DNA of 64,000 nt from Siphonodentalium dalli (GCA_032622095.1 CP136066.1:230706961-230770960), one strand, 5' to 3'; positions 1 to 12,776 are shown, counted from the stretch's first letter. Numbers and translations are program-made. The notes: generated by a model not told the origin, from the sequence alone.

Positions 1-104
1 CACGTGTTTACTTCGTGTTGAGGTTCACGATGGGAGTCTGACAATTGTTATCGCTCGAAATAGTACATTAGGACGGGTACGAAATGCATTTATCTCGATT
101 AAAA
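1..104. other. Unassigned left edge
   Basis: No gene, tandem repeat or domain is recognisable here. It lies just outside the first recognisable Helentron-like core repeat and may be the decayed distal part of that unit. Confidence 0.3.
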
Positions 105-478
105 AGGCAGATCTCGGAAACGGGTGGAGCTATCGACTTGAAAATTGCAATGTGAATGTATCTTGCGCCGGGTACAAATTTTATCGGGTCGGCGAGCCCA
201 TGCGACGCCCGTGCAGCGCATGCGCAGACGAGATATCGGAAACGGGTGGAGCTATCGACTTGAAATTTGCTATGTGAATGTATCTTGGGCCGGGTACAAA
301 TTTGATCGGGTCGCCGAGCCCGTGCGAAGCCAGCTTCGCGCATGCGCAGACCAGATCTCGGAAACGGGTGGAGCTACCGGGTACAATTTTTTCTTATTGA
401 AACGCGTGGAGCTAAAAATAAAAAAAATATATAAACAATGTTTCGGACAAGCCGCCGGTGGCGGGCTACCCTGCTAGT
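105..478 (-). mobile_element. Helentron/pearl-like nonautonomous unit 1 (partial)
   Basis: Read on the minus strand, the unit begins with ACTAGC next to a GC-rich hairpin (the inverted form of gccgccggtggcgggct) and continues into two to three copies of a roughly 122-bp core repeat. The core contains the motif for gatagctccacccgtttcc. The same core occurs in the opposite orientation at 38960-44110. Core tandem repeats plus a terminal hairpin resemble the pearl/HINE elements known from bivalves and flies, which are nonautonomous Helitron relatives. No coding sequence is present. The many short ORFs are by-products of the repeat. Confidence 0.6.
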
Positions 479-679
479 CTCTTCTATATATTTTGAGAAC
501 TCCTTGTATTCGAGAGATAGCCCACACCCTCCGGACCTCAATGATATGATCGTGAATGAGTATTAATATACCCCACTAAACTTTGACAAACACCAGTAAT
601 GGTGTGTAGATCATTTACATATCTCTCCTATATATTTTGATACAATCTATCTAATTTACATATCTCTCTTATATATTTA
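479..679. other. Inter-unit AT-rich linker
   Basis: AT-rich sequence with three copies of tctctyytatatatttt-like text, which resembles the distal end of the repeat units (cttcaaaatatatat read in reverse). No gene is visible. Confidence 0.35.
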
Positions 680-1288
680 TGTTTGTGTGTGTGTTGTACT
701 TCATACAAATCTACGATTCTCGACCGATCGGGACGAAACTTGGTACGTGTGTGTAGTTTGACCAGGCGGTGGTCGTTGTCGTGTTGGCGAGCCCGTGCAA
801 CGCCCGTGCGGCGCATGCGCAGACGAGATCTCGGAAACGGGTGGAGCTATCGACTTGAAATTTGCTATGTGAATGTATCTTGCGCCGGGTACAAATTTTA
901 TCGGGTCGCCGAGTCCGTGCGACGCCCGTGCAGCGCATGCGCAGACGAGATCTCGGAAACGGGTGGAGCTATCGACTTGAAATTTGCTATGTGAATGTAT
1001 CTTGCGCCGGGTACAAATTTTATCGGGTCGCCGAGCCCGTGCGACGCCCATGCAGCGCATGCGCAGACGAGATCTCGGAAACGGGTGGAGCTATCGACTT
1101 GAAATTTGGCATGTGAATGTATCTTGCGCCGGGTACAAATTTGCATGCGCAGACCAGATCTCGGAAACTGGTGGAGCTACCGGGTACAATTTTTTCTTAT
1201 TGAAAACGCGTGGAGCTAAAAATTTAAAATATATATATAAAAATGTCATGTTTCGGACAAGCCGCCGGTGGCGGGCTAACCTGCTAGT
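680..1288 (-). mobile_element. Helentron/pearl-like unit 2
   Basis: Minus-strand unit with the ACTAGC terminus at 1288. It holds three consecutive core repeats (about 122 bp each, starting near 825, 947 and 1069 on the plus strand). The distal tail at 700-790 is the inverted counterpart of the gtaccaagtttcgtccc block seen in the 39-44 kb array. The CAGA microsatellite of that array is replaced by a short GT-rich run. Confidence 0.65.
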
Positions 1289-2403
1289 ACTATATATTTT
1301 GAGACTTCGTATATATATATGTGTGTACTTCATAGAATCCAAAACGCGTGTACAGATTGAGCTCAAACTTCCCATGTAAGTGTCAAATATAACCGACACG
1401 ACGGTGGTCGCGGTTTAGAGAAGCTCAGGGCACCCGTTCTCCAATCTCAAATCACCGCAAAGGCACGGCGTGGGTTAATCAAGTGATTATTTAATGAGCG
1501 TTTGTTTTTGACGCATCTCTATAAAGAGCGTCTGTTTGCCATTCAACGTTATTTGCATCTGCAGAGAGATATACGGAACATACATTAAATTTAAAAAAAC
1601 ATTTGTTTCTGACCAACCCTGCGAGCACGGATGGCGCGCTTTGTTTTTACAGTATATAGTTATATACCGAAATCATCCCAGATAATCACGAATATAGCAT
1701 CAGATTTCTCCCCAGATATACCGTTATAAAGGTACTGGAATCTGCCAATCTACGGGAAATTCCAGGGAATGCCGATTGAGCTCAAACTTCCTACCCACGG
1801 GAAGTGTCATATATATGAGTGTGTCCTTTATAGACTCGAACCGATTGAGCTCAAACTTGCTAAATAAGAAAATAGCCCCCAAGCCGTAAATATCAACAAC
1901 AACGATATTACTAAATACACGTTTTCGGCAATGTGAGAGTTTTCGGGGAGCCGTAATGCCAACAACAACGACCGAAGCCCTGAATGCCAACAACAGATTC
2001 AATGCAATGTTATATATTATGCAGAGAGATTTCACGACATTACGACGGGTACGGCAGACTCAAAATATTATGCAGACAGATTTCCCGACGGGAAGCGTTT
2101 GTTTTAAATTCAATGCAATGTTATCGTAGAGAGATTTCACGAAACAAAGAATGCGTTGTCTGTCGTTCCTAGGAAGGGGGGATTTCTACGGGTAAATTTT
2201 TCCGCCAGAAACAAAAAAATTAATTAAAACAATTTACAATTTAATTAAAACAATTTAAAATTAAAAAAAATTAACAATAAAAAAAACAATTCAGAAACAA
2301 AATATATTAAATTTAAAAACATTAAATTCATATTCAAAAATGTCATGTTTTCTGAAACAAAGCCATGGGACGAATGCCGCCAGTGGCGGGCTAACCTGCT
2401 AGT
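1289..2403 (-). mobile_element. Helentron/pearl-like unit 3, diverged core
   Basis: Ends with the same gcgggctaacctgctagt terminus (inverted) at 2403. The interior has a different core: repeated gattgagctcaaactt blocks near 1355, 1770 and 1840, plus matches to agcgtttgtttttgac. Positions 2205-2340 are a very A-rich low-complexity tract. The unit shares its terminus with units 1 and 2 but not the middle, as expected of a family with swapped cores. No coding potential. Confidence 0.5.
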
Positions 2404-3301
2404 ACTATATAGTTTGAGACTTCCGTATATATATATGTGTGTACTTTATAGAATCGAAAACGCGTGGACAGATTGAGCTCAAATTTCGTATATAAGTGTA
2501 AAATCCCACGGACATAGTAGTTGTCGCGTTTTGGAGAAGCTCTGAGCACCCTTTCTCCACTCCCAATCTTCAAAATCACCGCGAATGGCACTGCGGTGGT
2601 TAATCAAGTGATAATTTAATGAGCGTTGTATATGACGCGTCGCTATAAAAAGAGCGTTTGTTTGCAATTCAACGCAACGCAGAGATATACGGGAACAATA
2701 TTTTGAGTGCTCTCCGCATGCTCGATTGAGTTCAAACTTCCTATCTAAGTGTAAAATCCCACGGACACCGTAGTTGTCGCGTTTTTGAGAAGCTCTGAGC
2801 ACCCTTTCTCCACTCCCAATCATCAAAATCACCGCGAACGGCACTGTCTACATTGCGTCATTATACAGACATGAGCGTGTTGTGTGATTCTTACATACTC
2901 AGGGCTTCCTAGGAACGCGGATCGGGTCAGTTTTCCGCCCTATGTGATGTTCACCTTGAAACGGGTACCCACAAATTATATATATGCGTGTTGTGTGATT
3001 CTTACGTACTTAGGGCTTCCTATGAACGCGGATCGGGTCACTTTTTCCGCCCTAGGTGATTTTCACCTCGAAACGGGTACCCACAAATTATATATATATA
3101 TGTGTGCTACCTACGGGAAGTGTCATGAACGGGTTAAATTGTGACCCCGACCTGACCTTGACCTTGAAAATGATCAATTCAAGGTAAAATCGGGTAAAAT
3201 ATTGAAAAACCAAAAATTTATTTAAAAAAAAAATTTAAATTAAAAAATTTAAATTGTCATGTTTCTGACCAAACACGCCAGTGGCGGGCTAACCTGCTAG
3301 T
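2404..3301 (-). mobile_element. Helentron/pearl-like unit 4
   Basis: Terminus gtggcgggctaacctgctagt ends at 3301. The interior repeats the block around 2470-2600 at 2722-2850 (gattgagttcaaacttcct, agaagctctgagcacccttt). It also carries a tandem pair at 2885-2985 and 2990-3090 sharing cagggcttccta-like and gaaacgggtacccac text. The terminus joins a LINE relic with no gap, so the insertion probably truncated the LINE. Confidence 0.5.
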
Positions 3302-5340
3302 ATAATATAACAGAGGAGACATAATGTACTCCCTGCCTTGTTCTTTGCATCATTGGGATCCACCTAGAGCAACCACCTTGGTATTTAATGCAACAGCTAA
3401 AATTGTTTAACAAGTGGTAAAAGAGCCTCCAAATTTTCTCCTGTAATTGCTTCTTATGCAGTTTATACAATAATCCGTTTATCCAAACACTATCGAAAGC
3501 TTTCCATACATCCAAGAAACAGGCAAGCGGTTTGCTCTGTCTCTCGGATGTATAGGCTATACTTTATGTTACAAGAAAAGAAGACATGTTGGAACTTATG
3601 CCCCGCTGGAACCCATTCTGCAAGGAATCAACTTCACTGGCAAAGACAGTATGCTTTTCCATTCTCGATAATAAGTGTTTCTCAAAAAGTTTATATACCG
3701 TTGGTAGCAGAGTAATTGCTCTATAGCTATCGAAGGAATCGTTTGGTTTAGGGTGTCCCTTATATAGAGATATTATACAAGAATGCTTAGCACCAAGTGG
3801 TATATGTTCAAATAGGAAGAAGTAGTTGTACAAGGTCGCAATGCAGCGGGCAAGAGCCTCACCACCAAAATTAATATGCTCATAATTTACACCATCGATA
3901 CCAGCTGCTTTGTTGAGGTTTAACGTGCGACAAAAAGATGTGATTTCCTTCATATTAGTTGGAAAAGTTAACAATCCGTCTAATGGGCATGTTGAATTTT
4001 TCATCGATTCAGTCTCTACAAATTGGTTGACATGGTTAGAATGTGATTCATCAAACTCAGGATCCGTTAGCGGTGTGGAAAAATGTTATAATAGTACTCA
4101 GCCCAAGCTTCAAGAATATCTGGGGTTTCTCGAACTATCGAGTTTTGAAAGGAGAAATGTGTGCTACCAAGTGTCGCTAATGATTTGCGTTTCGCGTTGA
4201 AGAGTCCGAAGAAAGTATCTTGATCACACTCAGCGCTTTTATTTATATCATTGTTAAAAGAGCGAAGACAATTAGTTGATGTCCTCTGGTATTCGCGCCT
4301 AAAAGAGCATTTGGCATCCTTATAACAGCGATATAAACCAGTTACATGTGATATCGCATACTATTGTGAAGTAAGTTTGATTCTTTCAACCAGTAAGGTT
4401 TAAGAAACTTCTTTAGATGTTTCTTTGGGATATTACTCTGAGCAGAAACCGTGATGGAGTTTATTGTGTTTTCATAAAATGTATCCAACTCAGACTTGTC
4501 ATTTACGTCATCCTGTGGTAACGATGTAGCTAAATCTGACTGATACGACAATTGCATTACAGAGTCTAGCTTACATTTCTTCCAACTTAACTTACATGTA
4601 CTATGGCTTGGTATTGTACTACTTCGAGGTGTATACGTGTAGTCATCGTACTTCATCATGATGTACATTGGCCTATGGTTGGACACATTGATTGCATCAT
4701 CATCCAGAATTTCGCTATGAAAAATAAGATCAATGTGATTGATTACTGAACCAGGATAGCCCATGCAGGAACGTGTCTTGCGTGGATATTCAGAGGAAAC
4801 GACACGACATTGACAGAGATAAACTTATTGTCCAAAAACTGATTTGGCACGCGCATCATCACGCTGAAGGCTTGCATTGAAGTCGCCCATAAAAACAACT
4901 TTGCCGAGAACACTGTATGTATCACGGAGGTCAATCAACTTCTGGATGTACTCCCGGAAAATGCAACAGTATAGTTCGTAGACCGAAGATAAACTTGGAA
5001 TATGAAACTATATCTCCTTCTCATGTTTACTTGTATTCCGATAATGCGATCATCATTTATATCAAGAGGGGTTACTCTGCCCTGAGCCTATCGCGATTCC
5101 ACATGAGGCATACGCCACCAGAGTAACGCTCGCGTTTCCAAGGGAGACGTTGACAAAAGTCATATTTTGAGTTAATGTGGATAAAGTAATGTAAATCTGC
5201 ATCGCATAACCAGTGCTCGCAGATGCCACAGATATCCAGGTTCAGTTTATCAAGACAATTAATGAGATAACACGCAGACGAAAGGATACCAGTCGCGTTC
5301 CATATGCCAAGAGAAAACATTGTGTGGATCAAGATACTTT
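3302..5340 (-). pseudogene. Truncated APE-type non-LTR retrotransposon (EN + RT relic)
   Basis: The minus strand encodes pieces of a LINE polyprotein in shifting frames. From about 5335 to 5100 lies an endonuclease N-terminal part (LNLDICGICEHWL, then SGGVCLMW). Around 4940-4840 in another frame is the catalytic GDFNA motif. At 4764-4620 is the IDLIFHSE ... SNHRP end of the APE domain. The reverse transcriptase follows at 4004-3564 with NLNKAAGIDGV and SYRAITLLP, then QNGFQRGISS. After a frameshift, 3515-3302 reads DVWKAFDSVWINGLLYKL and a QG-like motif. The sequence stops before the YxDD catalytic box, exactly where the Helentron-like terminus begins. Motifs suggest the CR1/Jockey group. Several frameshifts and the lost palm end make it nonfunctional. 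Confidence 0.85.
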
Positions 5341-6280
5341 GCGCCGGTGGAAAATCATATCTTTGGTTCACCGTAGGAAGTTCGTCCTTCTTTGATAAAT
5401 ACTGAAAATGTGAGACACAGAATAATAGCGACCAAATAAATAGCACACACATGAACACTGTGTATATACGACACCGGAAGCAGTTAGCAACCCGAGTGTG
5501 TTTATGCTACACTGGGTGCAGATATCAGGCTTTTCTCGTAGACGTTGACACTTTCCAAATACGAGCCTCCGCAGGTGCATGGCCGATATGTTGTAGTCAA
5601 TGGTAGTTATTTTCACTTTGACATAAATTGAAAGCTTCATTCATCAATTGACAATTTAGGCGAATACTCGCACGAAAAGTCATCACCTAATTTTGTTTCA
5701 AAATGAGAAAAAATAGAATAGCGCATAAATCTAACAAAACAAATGGGTATAATAACATATGATGATTTGATCTGCGTTATATATAACGTATCTGCTATCA
5801 ATAAGGCAGTTTCTTGCCAAAAAAATCCAAATAAAAAAGCCAGGTGTACGGCAGTATGCAAATGTAGCCAGTGGAGAACTGCACTGCAGTATGCGAGTTC
5901 GGTGTACGGCACCATGTTTTATAAACACAAATCTAGGCATTGGGCGTTGATTTTGGCATGTACCTTGGTATTGAACTTCTCATTAACGCGAGTGATGTGG
6001 ATTTTGAACATATTTGAGCACAAGATAACTCTATTTGCAAATATAAATCATTCGTTTTTTCCATGATTAATAAGACTTTGTGGCACAAATGAGGTGAATG
6101 CATTGGCTTGCGACTGGTTATTAGATGATATGACCACTGCCGATTCTCACAGAAAGATGTGTCTGAACCCAGAATGTGAAAGAAATAATCTAATTAATAT
6201 ATGTTCGTGTTTTGTGTAGTGGGTGGGATTGCAGTGTGCGCGACTATATGCATTTGCATGTATGTATAACAAGATATAAC
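5341..6280. other. Unassigned region upstream of LINE relic
   Basis: The first 300 bp may be the decayed 5' part of the LINE, but no motif is readable. From 5640 onward it is AT-rich with no recognisable domain, RNA gene or tandem repeat. Confidence 0.3.
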
Positions 6281-6718
6281 ATGCTATCGGAATGTACGAA
6301 AAGCACAACCAGACTGTATAAGCTGAGACGACACGTAAAAACACATATACACCACCAATCGCAGCAGATAATCCTGATCAAGATAAAGAACGATGAAACT
6401 CCCACTTGTGTGACTATTGTGGAAGATCTTTCAGCAGGTTGTTTACAGTAAAGCTGCATGAGAAATCGCAAAAGCAGTTGAGCACACGTGTGGTAAGGAG
6501 TTCCGCCAAAGTTACGTTATCTCAAAGCGTCACATGCTGGAATCGCCATCGACCAGTGTAAAAGATGTAAAAAAAAACAAAAAATACAAGGCACCGGGGT
6601 ATTTGAATAGACACAACAAAACATGCCATGCAGATGCACCAGAATTCCCTTATGATGTTTGTTCTAGGACGTTTTCCACCAAATTCAATATGGAAGACAA
6701 CAAGACGGGGATGTACTA
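6281..6718 (+). pseudogene. C2H2 zinc-finger protein relic
   Basis: Plus-strand text encodes four to five C2H2-like fingers in different frames. Around 6293-6345 a finger reads KSTTRLYKLRRHVKTH. At 6400-6470 another frame gives CDYCGRSFSRLFTVKLHEK. At 6483-6540 it gives HTCGKEFRQSYVISKRHM. At 6590-6640 it reads GYLNRHNKTCH, and at 6650-6715 VCSRTFSTKFNMEDN. Spacing between Cys and His positions is finger-like, but frames shift and several zinc ligands are missing. C2H2 arrays normally bind DNA. This copy cannot make a continuous protein. No exon borders or upstream gene are visible, so it may be a processed or fragmentary copy. Confidence 0.7.
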
Positions 6719-7017
6719 ACTCTCACGATACCAGTGCAGATGTACGAAATGTTTACAAATGGCGATAAAACTGATACACAAATACAGTGTTTCCATTTGA
6801 TAGCATTTATTCTTTTACCTCTCAATTGATAGTCACGAGTATGCTCATGCATGGGATTGACCATGTTGGGATTGACTGACAGAAGGATTGTCTCTTAGTT
6901 CAACACATATCCACGAACGTGGATTCGTTTATTTTATGTTGGTGTTCAATCCTGATTTTGTTTTACCTCACCCCCTTGAACACCAAAATTTCAAACTAAG
7001 AGAATAGCTCAATATAT

Positions 7018-7170
7018 AAAGGATCTCAAACGAGTTACTATTTTATACGGAATTTATCAACCGAGTTCACAAAATTCGATTTGAGCCGAGGTTTACCGAG
7101 GCTCAAATAGAATTTAGTGGACGAGGTTGATAAATTACGTGTACAATAGAACGAGTTTGAGATACTTTTT
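7018..7170. repeat. Imperfect foldback MITE-like element
   Basis: Two arms of about 72 bp meet near 7092. The left arm holds ggatctcaaacgagtt and ggaatttatcaaccgag. The right arm inverted reads gtatctcaaactcgtt and gtaatttatcaacctcg. Arm identity is roughly 80 percent by eye. The shape is that of a short nonautonomous DNA transposon or hairpin. Confidence 0.6.
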
Positions 7171-7673
7171 ATCACATGATCATATAATCGTTAACATTTT
7201 ATCGAAAAGAACAATAATTAACAGCCAGCGAACTTTGTCCCAAAGAGCAGTGTGACGTCATTGCACGCGACGATATTACACGTGTCTATTACGCTCGAAT
7301 ATTACATAGAAAAATACTGCTAATCATGTGATAAATATGTTTTCCAACCATAGACTTTGTGGTTTAGTTTGAATTTTTCGACAACTATAGGTACATGTAT
7401 AAACTAGTAGCAAACACATGCCTCTAATCGTCGAAATATTTCAAGTAAACTCACTTACACTGCTGTTGGAAAACAAAATCAGTAGTCAATTCAGCTTACT
7501 GTCTAAAATATGACTGATGGCTGAATTACTGTTGTAAAAGCCATTTTAACATTAAATTTTGGTTGGACAATTTGTTGGGGTTACAACTAAGTTATTTATT
7601 AAAAAGTAATGCTACATTTTTGATACAGTTCCCATCAATATCATCCGGACCATGGTATGGCTTTAACGAGCAT
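7171..7673. other. Noncoding AT-rich region
   Basis: No gene, RNA or clear repeat seen. Confidence 0.3.
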
Positions 7674-7830
7674 CAGGGACGTGGCGACAGGGATTTGGGG
7701 TGACTCACCCCCAATTTTGGTGAAAAAACTTCAACAGTTGGAAATTTTATACCTGACACACCATTAGTTGGAAATTTTACACCACGTATAGGTTGAAATA
7801 GTTCTCATTTACTTTTCCAACCAGTAATGA
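7674..7830 (+). mobile_element. Fragment of CAGGGAYGTGGC hAT-like family
   Basis: Begins cagggacgtggc and continues into ggtgactcaccccca and two copies of a ttggaaattttayacc block. The elements at 14914 and 53857 have the same order of motifs. Only one terminus is recognisable, so this is a partial or decayed copy. Confidence 0.5.
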
Positions 7831-10800
7831 ATATGTATTTAGACCGCGGTTGAAGTTGACAAACAGCAAATGTTTCTACATTTGTTTTATTTCGATGTTT
7901 TCATTTTGATGTTTCCTTGGGGAGTGCCCAACAGCTTCGCCAAATGTATTTCCCTCGTATTCACAGTAAGAACATTTGCACACCGTTGGATATCTTTCAG
8001 GCTGAAATGAGAAACAATTCGGTGTTTACTCATCATGCATACCTCATTAGGAAAAAATTTTTGTATCAATAAGCGCCCATTGTGTTTGTACTGCAACTAT
8101 TAGGACATCCTGCAGTACACTTGGTAATTGACTAAACTCGCATACTGCTGTACACTTCCCAGCATACTGCCATAGACCAACGTGCTAGGAAGAACTCGAT
8201 ATTTAGTGACAAGTGTCGCCAAATTTGCAACATGTTATATACGTATATAACCGCTAGATCAGTGGGAAAATACACCACGTGCAAAACTTGCGTAAAAATA
8301 AGTTATTATATGTGAACATACAGAGTGAAGTGGGAAAGAGCCTTATTTACATGTGAGTTTCTGTAAATTCGCTTTCTTTTTCTCGACAACATCAAATCAT
8401 CCGATAAAACTCGTCTGTTCTATGTCATTGGAAATATATATGCTATGGAAAATACCATCTCATAACATTTTTATAGTACTGAGAGAATAATTAGAAGCCA
8501 AAACACTTACCCTGGTGTATATTTTGAGTCGTATTCCACTTTTGCCGATTCCACTTCCGGTTATCGAATGTACACAGTGATGAACAAAGTAACAATTCTG
8601 CACTTATTTGCCTTCATGTCTCTCTGAGGAATGCGAAACTGTTAAAAGAGAGATAACTCCATTCTGTAAAGGAGTTAAGTAGAGTACTGTCCCGTTTGTG
8701 TATTGGATTTGTAAACTTGGTATGCATCCACTCTTTGCATTGAACGTCGTCAGGCCAAAAGTGAGGTTCCAGAACGTCACCTATACGTTATCTACACACA
8801 TTGATTCTTGCCGAGGTGTAACTCGAACGTCGTGTCCAGAAAATTCGGATGATGGTGTAGGGAATATCATTCATTTCCAAATAGGAATTCAAAACATTAG
8901 CATCATTTGTGCATAAGTTTCCGATAGCGTCGATGATATGAATAATGAGAACGACTACTGCTGTCAGATGCACGTCTGTGTCGATCAAAGTTTTTCCCGG
9001 GTTTACTGGTATTGGGGCGATATTTCGGGTCAGCGCCCCTTGACTCACAAAGGGAATCTCCAACAGTGTGATTCGTTGCAATAAGCTGTCTGGGAGGCTG
9101 TTTCCTTTGCCGAAGTAGGCGATTATTTCGGGGATTGTCGAGAGGAATTGTTTGCAGAGATTGCAAAAAATGCAAGATGCCACGGCTCACGGGAGATGCC
9201 AGATAGATATATCTAGCTATGTTACATCCTTGGATACATGTTTGTGATCACGCTTATTGCACATTTTAAAATCGGTCAAATCAGATGAAATTCCACTTGT
9301 GAATCTATAGGCCCGATCATCTCAGGTTTAAACCTGGTTTACGTAAACCTCTAGGTTTAAACCGCAGGTCAAAGTGACGCATTCGTCATATCTGGTTTAA
9401 ACCTGGTCCAGTCAGACCAGTGGTTTGGCGGTAGTGCATATCGGGATAACTAATCGTACTTTCCTAATAAGAATCGCCTCGTTTTATTGATTGCGAAAAT
9501 AATAATTACGACAGCGACCATTTTTTTTTATTGGAAATTTATAAGCTTGAAGCACTCACACCTATAAAGTGTGTGGGATAAGTTTTTGTCAATTTCGATA
9601 TATATTTTTTTTTCCGTTTTATAAGCTTAAACCGGCAACTAATACAACTTATTCGGCGGTCCAGCTAAACAAGCTCTACCGAAGCTAAACTAGAGATGAC
9701 GAATCTTTTCTTTATCGCGGTTTAGAATTGTCAAACAAGCAGTCAAATGGTGGAGCTGTAAATAATCTTGAGCGAGGGCATTTACAGAGCGGAATATAGA
9801 GAATCTAATATAGGTATAACGTGACACCAAACAATCTATTCACATTTGAAACCCCATGCTCAGGATGTCAGCTTGTCCCGCCTCTGGTATTTACACGATT
9901 AATTATCAATTATATTTAATGATGTATATACGAAAAGGGGAGAAATACGGATAGAGTGAACAAAAATAAACCCCACCGACAGAAGGAGAAACCTGCACAT
10001 GGTGATTATATGATGTCGAATTGAAAAGGGAAACGTTTAACTGGATGTCGAATACACACGATTTAGGTACATGTACAATATAATTAAAAAAAAAATGAAT
10101 TGCCGGAAATAACAGACTGATAAAATATCTCCAAGTGGCAAGGGTGCAAATATATAATTCAAGTACATTATCCTTTCCCAAAGGGTTGGTGTTATTTTTT
10201 GTTTATGGAGAAGAGATTATGACCAACTTAGATTTTACAACCAAATTTAGACTGAATATAGGAAAACATCATACTTGTTGTATAAAGTATAATTTGCAAT
10301 TATATTGGTGAAAATTTTAACTATTGGAATGAATACAACCTATTCTCCAGTTTTAAATTCCAAACCCATTGCCATGGAATCGCGGTAACGTTCATGTTTA
10401 GGGTCTCTGCTGAACTAGATAAATATTTCCGAGTCTGGGAAACTATATGTTAACACCCCATTCGGTTAGAAATCTCCAACCCAAAATCTCCAACCGATCG
10501 AAACCTCTCAACTGATTGCCATTTATCTCCATAATTCAATCATATGTGGGATCGTCATAAACATTGGTGTGATGCACCCAACACCCTACTGACACGTCCC
10601 TGCATGAAATTCCCAATTGTTGAGTATTATGGTAAGAATCACCCTTGTCACATGTCTGTGGAAACCCTGTATTTATCAAAGGCAACTTCTCTCTGTTTAT
10701 GAACCCTATCCCAAATATATTTATACCAACCCGTGCATGAGTATATGACATTTATTGGTCCCGTAAAAATTAGCACGCCGACAAAGGGTTAATGCAGAGG

Positions 10801-12426
10801 CGGACTGGCCGATTGGGAGACCGGGTAAATTCCCACTGGGCCGGAGGCCGGAAAAAATCTGATTCCACGTGATTTTCTATCAAGCGAGAATCCGAGGTTT
10901 TTTTTACGGTTGGGGGGGGGGTATATGTGGTTGGGCCGCTAATGAAACCGACGTGGGCCGCCACATGTGTTGTTTAACCAGCCGTGTATCCAATAAGATG
11001 TCACTCTTCTCACATAAATTCATGAAGTGAATTCCATTTTACGACGGCGTCTGAGATTGTCCCGATTGTAACCATATTTGGAACCGTCACTGATATGGAA
11101 GTCATGAATTATTCAAAGACTCCATATATGGAAATGCTACTCCAAAACTTTGACCTGTAGTTCTAAAACCACGGAACCGGAGCTGGGTGAATCTAAGAAA
11201 TCACGGAACCGGACCTGGTACATCCAATATGGCATTGACCCCTAATCCTCATCACTGTAATGCAGTATGGTATGTTCACCATAATATTTTGGCGGGACGA
11301 AACGATAAACTGCTTCCTATATATCGATATATGAATTCATCGATAACCTGAAACAAATACCTGCTTCAGCATCAACGATCATTCAATGCATTTGATAATC
11401 GGAAAGCCATTATTTTCTTAACCAACGAATAATTAAAACAGCCCCGGCCATACCCCCATCATTAGCGAGAGATTTATTATAAGCCCATGAATACAACCAA
11501 TACATATGTATAACACATACATAGATGCATCCCATAAGTGGTTTGGATACCTTATTTGTATATTATGAACTACATTTTATCATTTTCATTATCATTTCAC
11601 TTCATTAGTTGCCACTTCATGTGTGTATACGTAGGGGGCGACAGGAAGACGGCCCATCTGGGCTATGTCGCCCCTGTATAATATCATTTTTGGTTGTGTA
11701 TTATCACCATTGTCATAAGCTTGTAAATATTATATAGATAAACAATCATCATCCAATATGGCCGCGCGTTAGTGACAGGGTGTATATAGCAGATGTCCGT
11801 GAAATTAAACAAAAATCTGAAATTTGTTTAAAGCGGTACTGTACGCCATTTTCAATAAATTCCCTGTAATAACAACGATCTAATATCGATAATATATAGA
11901 AAAATAAATAATTTGAGTCGAATATGTATTTTGTAAACGTTCAGGTTAATAGGTTATCTTAAAATCAAAGTTAATAATTTGATATAAATTTATTTATGGC
12001 TGAAGCCATAAATTAAATTACGAATATCCGTATACAAGACGTAATCAAATTAATTAACGAATAGTGGATTGGGCAACACGTGACACACATGATCGTGTAA
12101 AATATTATGTTGACAAGCCTTAGGGGCGTAAACTCAAGCCACTCACTCACTAGTGAATATACAATAACGTATATGAGTATATAGGACTGGTGTGCATATA
12201 ATATAACATTTATTTGATACATTTGCTTGAAAACTATATAACAATTTCTCGTCAACGACAATTTGTATTTTGCATTCCGACTAATCTTCAATCCGTAACA
12301 TTACTTCGTACTCAACAGACTTTCAAATAATCGAAATCTGGTTACCTTAGTCTACGACTCAGAGATTATAGAAACCGACAAGAACATTTTGAGTACAGTA
12401 TCCCTTTAATAAAAAGCGCCCTTTGT
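7831..12426. other. Long noncoding stretch with minor structures
   Basis: No supported gene. At 9320-9420 the palindrome ggtttaaacc recurs three times with spacer text, forming several potential short hairpins. At 10906-10921 there is a G run. An open frame at 9183-8788 on the minus strand has no recognisable domain. The remainder is AT-rich intergenic-type sequence. Confidence 0.4.
11635..11674. repeat. Nested GC-rich hairpin
   Basis: Outer stem GGGGCGACA pairs with TGTCGCCCC, and inner stem GGCCC pairs with GGGCT around a four-base loop. GC content is far above the surrounding sequence. It could be the structured 3' end of a SINE or LINE, but no retroposon body was recognised. Confidence 0.45.
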
Positions 12427-12776
12427 GGGAGAATTTGGGTAGAGTGGTTGAATGTGGGTAGAGTGGTTGAATGTGGGTAGAGTGGTTGAATGTGGGTAGA
12501 GTGTTGAATGTGGGTAGATTGGTTGAATGTGGGTAGAGTGGTTGAATGTGGGTAGAGTGGTTGAATGTGGGTAGAATGGTTGAATGTGGGTAGATTGGTT
12601 GAATGTGTGTAGAGTGGTTGAATGTTGGTAAATTGGTTGAATTTGGGTAGAGTTGTTGAATATGGGTAGAGTGGTTGAATGTGGGTAGAGTGGTTGAATT
12701 TGGTTAGAGTGGTTGAATGTGGGTAGAGTGGTTGAATTTGAGTAGAGTGGTTGAATGTGGGTAGAGTGGTTGAATC
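12427..12776. repeat. 19-bp minisatellite
   Basis: About 18 tandem copies of a 19-bp unit close to gggtagagtggttgaatgt. Substitutions occur in single units (gattggttg, tttgggtag) and one unit has a one-base deletion. The minus strand is open through the array (a repeated STHIQPLYPHSTTLPTFN-like peptide). This is a by-product of the unit and not evidence of a protein. Confidence 0.93.

Noticed and set aside
6892-7003. Short inverted match ctcttagtt / aactaagag as a possible MITE
   Set aside because: Only about nine paired bases and no target duplication. Too weak to call.
8788-9190. Two overlapping minus-strand open frames of 131 and 95 codons
   Set aside because: No recognisable domain, no splice or promoter context, and the frames overlap. 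Likely chance.
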